Source: Monodelphis domestica
Lineage: Eukaryota; Chordata; Mammalia; Didelphimorphia; Didelphidae
Length of the DNA stretch: 64,000 nt
NCBI RefSeq assembly: GCF_027887165.1
Contig: NC_077230.1
Location: 328,460,415 to 328,524,414 of the forward strand
Direction of reading: 5' to 3'
Part shown: piece by piece, positions 33,218 through 43,199 of the stretch
Position numbering within the stretch: position 1 is the first letter of the stretch
Layout of the letters: each line of letters starts with the position of its first letter
Translations under genes and position numbers: made by a program
Notes under the pieces: model-generated
What the model was told of the DNA's origin: nothing
The model's database searches: none
The model's input: only the letters and a program-made list of their open reading frames with translations

Positions 33218-33639
33218 AGATTTGAACACATGAAGATGAGTCTTCTTGACTCCAGATTCGGTGTTCTATCTGCTGTACCATTGGATATAGCACTGGACGG
33301 ACAAATGCACCATCAGATACTCCCTAGGTAAGTCACTTAGATTGTGTCTTCCTGTTTCCTCATCTATGAAAAAAAGGGAATATGCCAATAACAGCACCTA
33401 CCCTAAGTGACTGGTATTAGAATAATATGTGTTCAGATTTGGGAAGTCCTTTGCCAACTTTAATGTGCTCCATAAATGCTATTCTGATATTCAGGCTCTC
33501 TCGGCTCCTTATCACCCTGAAGTCACAAGGTATTTGCACATAGAGCATACGCAGTCTATAGGTTTTTATATGTGTGTATAATTTGTGTGACATATACACA
33601 GGAGTCTGCTCAGCACTTACTATCTAATCTGGAGACTTG

Positions 33640-34110
33640 CATTTATCAATTAACAAAAAGATAATAACACAAGGATGTGCAGGATAGGGGCCAAAGAAAG
33701 ACCCGGACGAAGGACCTGGGGAGGTTTGAAGTGGAAGAGCTCCCTTTCAACCAGGGGGAAGAAAGGCAGGCTCCCTGGCAGAGGTGGCACCTAAGTTTGA
33801 CCTTAAGAGAGAAGGATTTTGATCATTCTAATAGCAAGAAAGCATGAGTAGGCATTTACAGGTAAAGGGGATAACCTAACCTGCATGAAAGCAAAGAGGA
33901 GGGAGAAGGCAGGGGGAAATTAGGGAACAACATGGAGCTCCTTCATTTGGAATGGAGACTGTAGAAAAAGAGAGAAATGGGAAATAATACTGGAAAGGTT
34001 AATTAAAACCAGATCATGAAGGGCATTGAATGCCAACAAATATGATTTTTACTCATTTGGGCAATAAGGAGCTGTTTAGAGGTTTCTGGGCAGAGGTAGT
34101 GATAATGAGA
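33640..34110 (+). mobile_element. Ancient unnamed long repeat, copy 3
   Basis: GGCAGGCTCCCTGGCAGAGG, CCTAAGTTTGACCTTAAGAG, ATACTGGAAAGGTTAATTAA, CATGAAGGGCATTGAATGCC, GGGCAATAAGGAGCTGTTTA, in the same order as copies 1 and 2. Confidence 0.6.
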
Positions 34111-34127
34111 TCTAGGTCATCATCACA

Positions 34128-34368
34128 ATCTAGATGGCCCAGGGGATAGAGTGCCAAGCTGGGACCAGAAGATCCAAGTTCAAATCTGACTTTGGACACT
34201 AACTACTTGTATGGTCCTGGGCAAGTCACTTAACCTTGTTAGCCTCAGTTTCCTTATCTGTTAAATGGGCTGGAGAAAGAAATGGCAAAGTATTCTAGTC
34301 TCTTTGCCAAGAAAACCCAAATAGGGTCACAAAGAGTCAGACATAACTGAAACAACTCAGCAACAACA
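34128..34368 (+). mobile_element. MAR1-like CORE-SINE
   Basis: CTAGATGGCCCAGGGGATAG, GTCCTGGGCAAGTCACTTAA, GTTAAATGGGCTGGAGAAAG, TTTGCCAAGAAAACCC, GTCACAAAGAGTCAGACATA, CAACAACA end. Inserted at the 3' end of the ancient repeat. Confidence 0.88.
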
Positions 34369-34703
34369 TTAATCACAAGTATTTATGCTTACACATAGTA
34401 ACCTTGACATATACCCTGTTACAATGTACACTCGAGGTAGAGAGAAATGTGTCTTATTTACCGTTTTTCTCTTGATAGTATTTACTGAACATAATAGGTG
34501 TTTAATACATGGCTGGCTGAATGAATGAAGAAATGTCTACACTTTTTCTTTGCCACTGGCATCCTGGGCAGGCTCTTGGATGACCACTCTGCTGGTCAAT
34601 ACCATTTCCAGAAATGAAATTTCTCCTCCTCCCTCCCCGCTCCTGTCTATCGGCATCGAGGGGAACCCTCTGGGGGTGTCCCTGGCCAAGAACACTGCCT
34701 TAC

Positions 34704-34740
34704 AGAAAGAAGTCAAAGGAGAAGAAATCTCCCTGCCCTC
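34704..34740 (-). CDS. CCDC81: CCDC81 37-bp microexon
   Basis: 37-bp exon recognised by a very good acceptor (TTTGCCTCTCCTAG) and strong donor (GTAAGG). Two bases complete a Gly codon, then GQGDFFSFDFF and two bases of a Leu codon completed by the last exon. An in-frame TAA directly follows the donor GT, so the exon cannot be longer in this frame. The upstream and downstream exon phases (1 and 2) require an exon of exactly this phase class. Confidence 0.75.
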
Positions 34741-34826
34741 CTAGGAGAGGCAAAGGTGGGAAATGTGAGGGAGTGAGCTAGCTGTGCATTGACTTTCCAA
34801 AGTTAAGGGTCAGGCCCTGGCTGAAC

Positions 34827-34957
34827 CTGACCGTTTAAATATCTTCTCCTCCATGTCCCGATGCCTCTTTAGCTCTGCACTCTTCTCCCAGTTCTCCTGC
34901 AGACCCTGGTTCATCTTCATTGCCCTCTCAAGCTCCGCCATTCTCTCTGCCAAGTGC
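34827..34957 (-). CDS. CCDC81: CCDC81 exon, last long coiled coil
   Basis: 131-bp exon, acceptor TTTTGTTCTTTTTAG. It encodes HLAERMAELERAMKMNQGL, QENWEKSAELKRHRDMEEK and IFKRS, then one base G before GTTCAG. This donor is weaker than the others, and without splicing the frame stops 18 bp later, so a read-through isoform would end here. The chosen donor joins in frame to the 37-bp exon downstream. Confidence 0.85.
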
Positions 34958-35219
34958 CTAAAAAGAACAAAATATGTCAGTTCCAAAGAGACCCTGCTAC
35001 TAATGGCGGCAGGCAGAGCCCCAGCCACCTTCCCAGACCTTCTCCTGCCCTCCCTTCCATGTCCCAACATATTGCAAATGGAATGCCTTGGTTGGTCCAG
35101 TTATTTCTGAGAAATAAATGAAAAGGTTGTATTCTGAGATTCCATTTCTTTCTCTGGAAAATGAGTAGGTAGGGAAGATGGACCACATGATCTTTACTGT
35201 CCATCCCTGTTCTGGAACC

Positions 35220-35420
35220 CGTGAGCAACAACGCTAGACAGCTCATTAACTCTCAGATACTATATATGTTGGCAGGTCATTTAACTTGTCTTCCTCAGTT
35301 TCCTCATCTGTTAAACTGGAACAAGAATAATGTCTACTTCCCAGGGTTATGAAACTAAGAAGAGATGTGTAGCAGTTTGAAAGCCATAAAGCACCATATT
35401 AAATGTTGAATGTCATTATT
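35220..35420 (+). mobile_element. MIR SINE remnant
   Basis: GGCAGGTCATTTAACTTGTC, TCAGTTTCCTCATCTG, GAAAGCCATAAAGCACC and an ATTATTATT tail. Confidence 0.55.
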
Positions 35421-35443
35421 ATTAAAATAGATATGAAAGTGGC

Positions 35444-35640
35444 AGGGGCAGCTGGGTGGCTCTGGGGATTGAGAGCCAGGTCTGGAGTCAGGAGGGCTTA
35501 GGTTCAAGTCTTGCTGTATGATCCTGGGCAAGTCACTTAACCCCAACTGCCTAGTCCTTACCAAGAGCATTAAGGACTAGGCAGTTGGGGGTTAAGAGTC
35601 TTACCTTGAAACAAATACTTTGATGGAAGGTAAGGGTTTG
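35444..35640 (+). mobile_element. CORE-SINE with internal palindrome
   Basis: GGGGCAGCTGGGTGGCTCTG, TAGGTTCAAGTCTTGCTG, GGGCAAGTCACTTAACCCC, CTAGTCCTTACC; the element then reverses at 35571 into its own complement before the tail GATGGAAGGTAAGGGTTT. Confidence 0.88.
35536..35596. repeat. 25-bp inverted repeat within a SINE
   Basis: Left arm 35536-35560 (CTTAACCCCAACTGCCTAGT and on), ten-base loop 35561-35570 (CCAAGAGCAT), right arm 35571-35596 (TAAGGACTAGGCAGTTGGGG and on). The arms match throughout except one extra G. Confidence 0.95.
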
Positions 35641-35864
35641 GAAAAAAGTCAACAGGGGACAGGGAATAGACATGATTCTAGAGGTTCTAATGGGGAATTT
35701 CCTCTGCTGATGTGGGTCAGTAACTTCCCCCAAAACTAATGGCCTTAGAAAGCTACTTGCTGGAGGGTCATCCAGAGAGTATGGGTCTTAGGCAGGATTT
35801 GAATTGAGGTCTTCCAGTCTCTCAGCCAGCTCTCTTATCTATACAGATATCATTATATGGCAGC

Positions 35865-36055
35865 TGGATGACTCAGAGGATAAAAGCATTAAACCTTGAG
35901 TTAGAGTCTTGGGTTCAAATGCACCATCACACACTCCCTAGCTGGGTGACCCCAGGCAAGTCATTTAATTTGTGTCTCCTTTAGTTTCCTCATCTGGGAA
36001 AGGAAGATTGTCAATAATTTCAAGAAAAGCACTTTGCAAACCTTAATGCACTATA
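35865..36055 (+). mobile_element. MIR-type CORE-SINE
   Basis: GGCAGCTGGATGACTCAGAG, GGGTTCAAATGCACCATC, GGCAAGTCATTTAATTTGTG, AAGCACTTTGCAAACCTTAA. Confidence 0.7.
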
Positions 36056-36285
36056 TTATAAATATATCAGAATATTATAAACATATCATATATAATATAT
36101 AAATTGTTTTTGTATAATTTATATATTATATCTAAATTACTGCCTATAAATTATTTATATACTATTTAATGTACATTATTATAGAATATTTATAATATAA
36201 GTATATTGTAAAATATTTATAACATATAAATATACTATATAAATGTAATTATATATTTACAAATATATAAAATAAATAATAGAGA
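36045..36285. repeat. TA-rich tract
   Basis: About 240 bp of almost only A and T with many self-complementary TATAAATATA-type words, directly after a SINE tail. Confidence 0.85.
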
Positions 36286-36289
36286 GAAC

Positions 36290-37330
36290 ATATATTGAAG
36301 TTGTGAAAGGTTAGAACTGGAAAAGACCTTAGAGGCATATAAGCTAATCTCCTTAGTGGAGAGATAGAAGAGAGTAAGAGCCAACAAGGGAAAGGGACAA
36401 AGCCAAGGAAACCCAGGTGTGCCCAGCTCTTCTGACCCTCAGGAGACCTTTCCAGTATTTCACGCTGTTTTCTAGAGTTTATACAATTTCATTTTCAGAT
36501 CCACAGTTCCTTAGGATTCTGATATAAACCTAATTTAATGGAAATTCAACCCCTAGGAGCCCCCATAGCCCGAAGCCTTCCCCTCTGTCACCATGGCCAT
36601 GATAGGGGTCCATATTCCAACCTCATCCTGTTGAAGTCATCACATTTGGGGAGCAGGGAGGTAGAAAAAGCATGGAATTTGGCACAGAAATAAACTAAAG
36701 GAGTTAGGAGGGGGAGGCGGGAAGCAAACAGGCATCAGTAAATGAAACAGGCAACTTCTTTGTTAAGCAAAACAAACCTTCCATTGCCTGCGAAGCCATG
36801 TACTCAGTAATGTATGCAGTGGTGTCATTTTGGCAGAGAAATGAATGGAGTCTTATTTGTTTGACCTCTGGATACAATAAGGTTGTGTTTTCTCAGTCTC
36901 TAATAACTATAGCTCACATTTCTGTAGAGTCTACATTTTAGCTTATGGGATATTTGATTCTCAACCATCTTATAATGCAAAGAGGGCAAGATGATGATCC
37001 CCATTTTCTAGATAAGGAAACTGAGGCAAAGGAACTTGTTAAACATCCCTCAATGAGTAAAAGTGGCTTGAGAACAGAATTCTTGTCTCAATTCTTGTCT
37101 CTCTATTGTCAAAAATAGTCAATGCTCTTTCCATAACACTATGTTGTCTCTCACATACCCTGTTGCCTAGGTTGAGGGGGGGAAGGTAAGTAATAATATT
37201 AAGGTGGGACCCCTATCTACTAGGGTCCTTGCTGAATGGGGAAAGCATTCTATTTAGAGTCAGACAATGGCACTGGTCTTCAAATGTGCAATCAGTGATC
37301 AGGGACCCAGGTGTAAGAACTGAGATTGTG
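36290..37330. other. CCDC81 intron, mostly unassigned
   Basis: Contains an antisense MIR trace at 36985-37100 (CCCCATTTTCTAGATAAGGA, AACTGAGGCAAAGG). No exon fits the neighbouring phases. Confidence 0.4.
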
Positions 37331-37334
37331 TGAG

Positions 37335-37570
37335 GCAAGGTGGCAAATTTAGGTTTAATGTAAGGAAAAACTTCCTAACAATGAGAGCTGTCCAAAAGTG
37401 GAATAGACAGCCTCAGAGGAGGGTGAGTTATGTCTTCAGGTAGAGACTAGAGGACCTTTTCTAAGGGATATTTCTATAAAAGAATAATGTATTTGTTTGA
37501 GAATGACTCCAAAATACATGTTGATGGTCCCTGAAATACCTTAACCTCCCAGTTGCTCAGTTTCCTCTCA
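37335..37570 (+). mobile_element. CR1/L3-like fragment, copy 1 of a local pair
   Basis: AATTTAGGTTTAATGTAAGG, AAAAACTTCCTAACAATGAG, CTGTCCAAAAGTGGAATAG match CR1-type 3' text; the next 100 bp, ending AATACCTTAACCTCCC, match the copy at 39700. Confidence 0.6.
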
Positions 37571-38004
37571 TCCCAGGACCATGACTTAACAGGTCGACCA
37601 TAGAGTCTATATAGAACACAGAATGTTCTTAGAGCCCATCTAGTCTCATTTAATAGGAAACAATTCTGAGGTCTAGACGGGTAAAGTGAATTAATTTTCC
37701 AATACTCCCCTAGTAAGTTAGGTCAGCACAGCTAGGACTAGACCCCACATTGGCTCTCTCTAATATCCCAAGCTTCTACCTCCTACTTAATTGTTTCATT
37801 TTCACTTTTCCAAATATTTGTAAAAATATCAAATGTGTTTTGGTTTCTGTGTCTATTTGTTTTGTTTTTATTTTGATCTGGGGTTTCTCCAAAGTGAACA
37901 CTAAGCTGGTGAAAGACTAGACTGTACTTCCCTTTGCTTTTGACCAGCAATAGCCACTAGGGGCCAGTATGCTCTAATAAAAATGTTTTCCATGGTTTCA
38001 TTCA

Positions 38005-38955
38005 GGGCAAGGAACATGAATAGGCAATTTTCAGAGAAAAATCAAAACTATTAATAAGCACATGAAAAAGTGCTCTAAATCTCTTATAATCAGAGAGATG
38101 GAAATCAAAACAACCCTGAGGTATCACCTCACACCTAGCAGATTGTCTACCATGACAGCAAAGGAAAGTAACGAATGCTGGAGGGGATGTGGCAAAGTGG
38201 GGACACTAATTCATGGCTGGTGGAGTTGTGAATTGATCCAACCATTCTGGAGGGCAATTTGGAACTATGCCCAAAGGGCGCTAAAAAACTGTCTGCCCTT
38301 TGATCCAGCCATAGCACTGCTGGGTCTGTACCCCAAAGAGATATTAAGGAAAAAGACTTGTACAAGAATATTCATAGCTGCGCTCTTTGTGGTGGCAAAA
38401 AACTGGAAAATGAGGGGATGCCCTTCAGTTGGGGAATGGCTGAACAAATTGTGGTATATGTTGGTGATGGAATACTATTATGCTCAAAGGAATAATAAAG
38501 TGGAGGAATTCCATGGGGACTGGAACAACCTCCAGGAACTGATGCAGAGAGAAAGGAGCAAAACCAAGAGAACATTGTACACAGAGACGGATACACTGTG
38601 GTACAATCGAATGAAATGGACTTCTCCATTAGTGGCAATGCAGTGATCCAGAACAATTCTGAGGGACTTATGAGAAAGAACACTATCCACATCCAGAGGA
38701 AGAACTGTGGGAGTAGAAACACAGAAGAAAAACAACTACTAGATCACATGGTTCAATGGGGATATGATTGGGGATATAGACTCTAAACGATCACTCTAGT
38801 GCAAACATCAATAATATGGAAATAGGTCTTGATGTAAATCCCAGTGGAATTGCATGTTGGCTATGGGAAGTGGGTGGGAGGAGGGGAGGGAAAGAATATG
38901 AATCATGTTACCATGGAAAAATTCTCAATTATTTTAATTAAAAAAAATTTAATCA
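38005..38955 (+). mobile_element. L1, 5' truncated, ORF2 end still open
   Basis: 950-bp L1 with its 3' end. The frame 38062-38646 encodes the C-terminus of ORF2p without a stop for 194 codons ([11 protein letters not shown], a [18 protein letters not shown] zinc-knuckle-like block, [27 protein letters not shown]). The 3'UTR ends at an A-rich tail. A 9-bp duplication TTTCATTCA flanks it (37996-38004 and 38956-38964). Not a host gene. Confidence 0.9.
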
Positions 38956-39109
38956 TTTCATTCATCTGTATTTTGAATATCATTTCTCTTTCCTTCCTGG
39001 AATCATAGAATGGAAGTTAGTGGGATCTTTCTTAGATCAATCATCTTAACCAAAACCCTTGGCAGAAGAAACAGAAATCCAGAGAGACTAAGCCACATTC
39101 AAGATCACA

Positions 39110-39310
39110 CAGAATCATAGATCTAATGCTGGAAACTGCAGAGACCATCTAATCCAACTCCTCGTTTTACAAATGAAGAAATAGAAGCCCAGGGAGGTTG
39201 ACTTCCCCAAGATAATCCATGTGGGTGTCAGAGGGAGGATTTGAATCCAAGTCCTCTGGACTGTAGTAGCAACAGTATTTTTACTATACCACAATATCTC
39301 CCCTACTAAT
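39110..39310. mobile_element. MIR/CR1-type remnant
   Basis: ATCTAATCCAACTCCTCG, TTTACAAATGAAGAAATAGA, AGCCCAGGGAGGTTG and TTTGAATCCAAGTCCTCTGG, the common antisense MIR text next to CR1-like sequence. Confidence 0.5.
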
Positions 39311-39694
39311 TAGTGGTAGCAGCAGGATTGTGATCCCAATTCTTATCCAGAGCTCCTTTCTAATATTAAAATGGTCCCCTTTCTGCTAGACAGCCCGATA
39401 TAGTGGGGAAATCACTGCTTTGAGTCAGAAGGTAGATTAATCATCACTTCTCTTTGCTTAGTTCCTTCAGCTATGAAAAGAGAAATAATATAAATAATAT
39501 TTGGACTATCTAACTCACTGGGCTATTGTACAAAAGGTGATATGTGAGCTCTTATTATCAGATGCCAAAAACAGTGTTGGCCCCATTGAAAAAAATGGGC
39601 AAGAAATTCAATGTTGATAGCAACACTGAAGATTTATGGAAGAAAGATCAGATTGGTTGGGGGGGGGGGGCGGGCAGAACTGAGAGCAGTGAGA

Positions 39695-39935
39695 GGTAAA
39701 GAGGCAATTTAGGTTTAATACAAGGAAAAGCTTCCTAACAACAAGAACTGTCCAAAAGTGGAGTAGACTACCTTAGAGGAGGATGTTTTCCAGCAAACAA
39801 TGTCTTCAAGTAGAGCCTGGAGAACCATTTCTCAGGGATATTTATATAAAATAACAATGCATTTGTTAGAGGAGGACTTCAAAATACATGTTGTTGTTGC
39901 CTTAAATACCTTAACCTCCCTTAACCCTTTAAACC
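39695..39935 (+). mobile_element. CR1/L3-like fragment, copy 2 of a local pair
   Basis: AATTTAGGTTTAATACAAGG, AAAAGCTTCCTAACAACAAG, CTGTCCAAAAGTGGAGTAG, ending AATACCTTAACCTCCC as in copy 1 at 37335, 2.4 kb away. Confidence 0.6.
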
Positions 39936-42250
39936 CCAAAGTTAACCAGTTCCACTCCACACTTTCCTATAATTTATATATGATATAAATTATATATATA
40001 TATAAATAATATAATAATAAATGCCCTATAATATTTTACCCCTTGTTCTATGCCATCATTCATCCCTTCCTAATCCTAGCCTTGGATGACTGCCACTGTC
40101 CACCTCCTTTATTCTTTCTCATGTGCTTATGAACAGAAAAGGAGGAAAAACTGAGCTGAATGGGCCAACTAACAAATTTGTTATCTAATCTCAACTGGAT
40201 TTTCACTGCAGCAAAGTTATCCTTTTTCTCTCCATAGAGGTTGTTTTAAATTTTCTCTTCTGTCAAATCTTCAACTTTCCTTCTCTCTCTTAGCTGAGAT
40301 AACAAGCAATATTCAACATTTACTAACACTGTTGTGTGTCAGGCACTGTGCCAAGTACTGGAGATATAAAATACAAGCAAAAAGAAAAATAGTCCCTGCC
40401 CTCACGGTGCTTACACTCTTATGAGAAGACAGCAAACAATAGGGCCATGAAAAGGAAGGGGGACAAGGAAAGTACTAGCATGGAGGCATGGTGAGGACCT
40501 TGCTAATACTCTAATATACTTATTTTTATGTATTCTATATGTATATTTTATCTTCTTTAATAGGCCAAAAGCTCCTTGAGGGCAAGTACTGTTTCATTTT
40601 TGTCATTGTATGTTCAATATTGTACCTGATACATAGTAGACCCTTAACAAGTGTTTCTAGAGTGACTGATAACTGCTCAAAGAAGAATTGGATAAATTGA
40701 TCATTTCTACTACTAACTAGCTATGTGACCATGGGAAAATTATTGTATATATCTGTCACTTCTAATTTCATCACTATGCTATTAATTCAAGCCTTGACTG
40801 AAACTGTTTCCCTCAGCCTCCACTTCCTTGTGAATGGCTTGGACTAGAGAATAGAGTACCAAACTCCTCCAAATGCCTTCCTTTATAGAGAGCAGAAATT
40901 AAATTAGACTTTCTGGTTCATTCCACTTTGCACTTGCTGCTTTGCCTAGTTTCAACTCCATGGAACAAGATGCCTCCCTCTTGCTTAGCAGAATTTATCT
41001 CAAAATTTGGTTTGGTCATTTGCCAAAAATGAAGGATTTCTGGAATGGAGGAGTTCATTTATGCTAAAAATATAAACAGAAAAAACTATTATAGATGAAA
41101 ATTCCAGATTCCCTCTACCCCCATCCCTGCAGCTTTCCTGACTCCTTTTGTTATCTTCCCCCATTAGATTATAAGCCCCTTGAAGGCATGGTTGTCTTTA
41201 TATCAACTGTATCCACAGTGATTAGCACAATGCCTGGCACATAGTAGGCTCTTAATGTTCATTGGATTAAACAGGATTGGTCCTTTGTTTCCCTGTACCT
41301 GCAAAATGAATGGATGGGGTTAGCTGATCTTGGTCCCTCTTCCAGTCCCAAACTATATGTATGTAGGAATATTAGAAAGAAGAAACATGTGGAGAGAGAA
41401 ACACCTTTTTTTTTTAACTTAAATGACTGGAATCCAAGAACCTTGAAGGCAAAGATTCTGTCTAAACTTCTGTCTAAACTAAACTTTTCAGCTACCAAGT
41501 TTAGTGTTCTGTGCCCCAATGTATTAGAATAGGAAATAGGACTGAAACTGAAGAGAACCCTCTTCCTTTCTCAGAGGAGGAAATTGAGCCCCCCAAATCA
41601 TACAGCTTATAAGTAATAAGCTTGGACTTAAACTCAAAACAGGTGTCCTAACTCCAACTTCAGTGCTGCTATATCACTTCCCAAGGACCCTTTGGTGTCA
41701 TGAGTTCCTTCTCTCCTACCGAATCCTAGCAACTTATTCCTGGTTTCATGTTTCTCTGCTCTAAGCCAACTTTGCCCTTCCATGAAAAACCACCACCCTG
41801 TTGCTCTAGTTAATCATATTATGCTGCCTCTAGGAGACACTTTTACCATCAACATTACAGTAGTTTCAAGGTCATATAATGATGAATTTCTGAAATCCAA
41901 CTGCCCCTATTGTCCATCGTCATGGGCAGATTCTATAGCACAAAAGCCAAGAGACTCAAGATAGTTATTACTGAAATCTGAGAACCATATGAAAGACAAA
42001 TGTTGAGAGACTGTAGATTAAAATATTAGAATAATACAATAATCCTAAGAGGCTCTCCAGGCATGATGGAGGCAACAGAGCAGGAGGGAAATCCCCCAAG
42101 AGGATTAGCCAAACATAAGCACTTCAGGAAACCAGTGCTGGGTTGCTCAAAGCCTTTTTATTCTTTGTTCTTTTTATTATCTTCAATAAAATAAAATAAA
42201 TAGAACCCTTAACACTCTTTATGTTTGCTAAATGCTTAGAGAATTTCAAA
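39936..42250. other. CCDC81 intron with old repeat traces
   Basis: An ancient-repeat head at 40310-40460 (GCACTGTGCCAAGTACTGG, AATAGTCCCTGCCCTCACGG), L2/MIR 3' ends at 40565-40670 (GCTCCTTGAGGGCAAGTAC) and 41165-41265 (AGCACAATGCCTGGCACATA), and a TA run at 39970-40020. No exon seen. Confidence 0.5.
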
Positions 42251-42259
42251 ATCTCAAGA

Positions 42260-42550
42260 ATGGAAAGGGAACATAGAGGCTACCTAGTTCGCCTTACATT
42301 GGAAAACTAAAAGTCCCTGTTACAATATCCCCAACAAGTACCCCTCCCGCAGCCCCCAGCCTCTATTTGATAGCTTCCAATGATGGAGAGCTTACTACCT
42401 CACAAGAAAGCACATTCTACTTTTGGTTAGCAATTCACAGTCATATTATAGCCATTCCTTTTGAAGGTAGTACAGAGGATGAGAGATTTTCTTTGACAGT
42501 ATCAGACAGGACAACAGTATGGAACCAGGAACATCCCTATGCCTTCTGAA
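42260..42550. mobile_element. CR1/L3-like fragment
   Basis: TAGCTTCCAATGATGGAGAG and CTTACTACCTCACAAGAAAG recall the CR1/L3 3' text also found at 45220. It lies 200-490 bp downstream of the 42751 donor. Confidence 0.4.
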
Positions 42551-42750
42551 GCTAACATAACAGTGGTTACCTCCACTCTCCCTCAGTAATAACTATCAGA
42601 AAGAATGTCGAGCTGTGGGGGCTTGGGAGGCGTGTGTGTGGACCATAGTGTTCCAAGCCTTTTCAACAAATACTGTGTGTGCACATGTTGTTTGCATGTT
42701 TGTGTACACCTTGATGGGAACTTGCTCAGCTCAATTCCCCAAGTTCTTAC

Positions 42751-42977
42751 TCTCTCTGGGTCTTCTGTAACATTTCTACATCCCGCCTTTGATCCACCAG
42801 CTGGCGTAGGATTGCTGTTCTCTTGTGGTCGGCAACCGACTGCATCTGGTGCTTCATGTACTTTTGCTCCCTCTGCTTCCTCTCCAACATACGCTCGTTG
42901 CTCATGTCCATCTTGCCAAAGATTGGCTCTGATGAATCTGGCTCATACATGGGCAGTGGAGGTGGCCTGTTCTTTAT
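42751..42977 (-). CDS. CCDC81: CCDC81 exon (largest in window)
   Basis: 227-bp exon, acceptor TTGATTTAG, donor GTAAGA, starting in phase 0 and leaving two bases. It encodes IKNRPPPLPMYEPDSSEPIF, GKMDMSNERMLERKQREQ, KYMKHQMQSVADHKRTAIL and a final RQLVDQRRDVEMLQKTQR. The proline-rich opening gives way to a long charged helix. Its GC content is clearly above the flanking intron. Confidence 0.92.
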
Positions 42978-43100
42978 CTAAATCAATGATACGGATAGAA
43001 GGGGAATGGGGAGAGATTTCCCAGGAATCCAACCCTCTGATTGGACAACAAAAAATTACACAGAGCACAAGGTGTGATCCTCTAAGAGTTAGGTTCCTAC

Positions 43101-43179
43101 CTGTACATCCAAGGCCCTCTTGTAATATTGTGCTTCTTCCATCCTATCTTTTAAGTACTTTGATCGCTGGGCAGCTAAG
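43101..43179 (-). CDS. CCDC81: CCDC81 exon (79 bp)
   Basis: 79-bp exon, acceptor TTGTCTCTTAG, donor GTAGGA. One base completes the split Asp codon, then LAAQRSKYLKDRMEEAQYYK and RALDVQ, ending in phase 0. A second AG lies six bases inside the exon but would change the frame. Amphipathic helical sequence. Confidence 0.87.
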
Positions 43180-43199
43180 CTAAGAGACAAGGACAAAAG

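Noticed and set aside
34550..34744. 64-codon + strand frame in a GC-richer patch
   Set aside because: It is antisense to the CCDC81 microexon and its intron; no splice or start context on the + strand.
38062..38646. A 194-codon gene
   Set aside because: It is the C-terminus of L1 ORF2p inside a truncated L1 with target duplication, not a host gene.
42605..43183. 192-codon + strand frame
   Set aside because: Opposite-strand shadow of two genuine CCDC81 exons, without recognisable protein.
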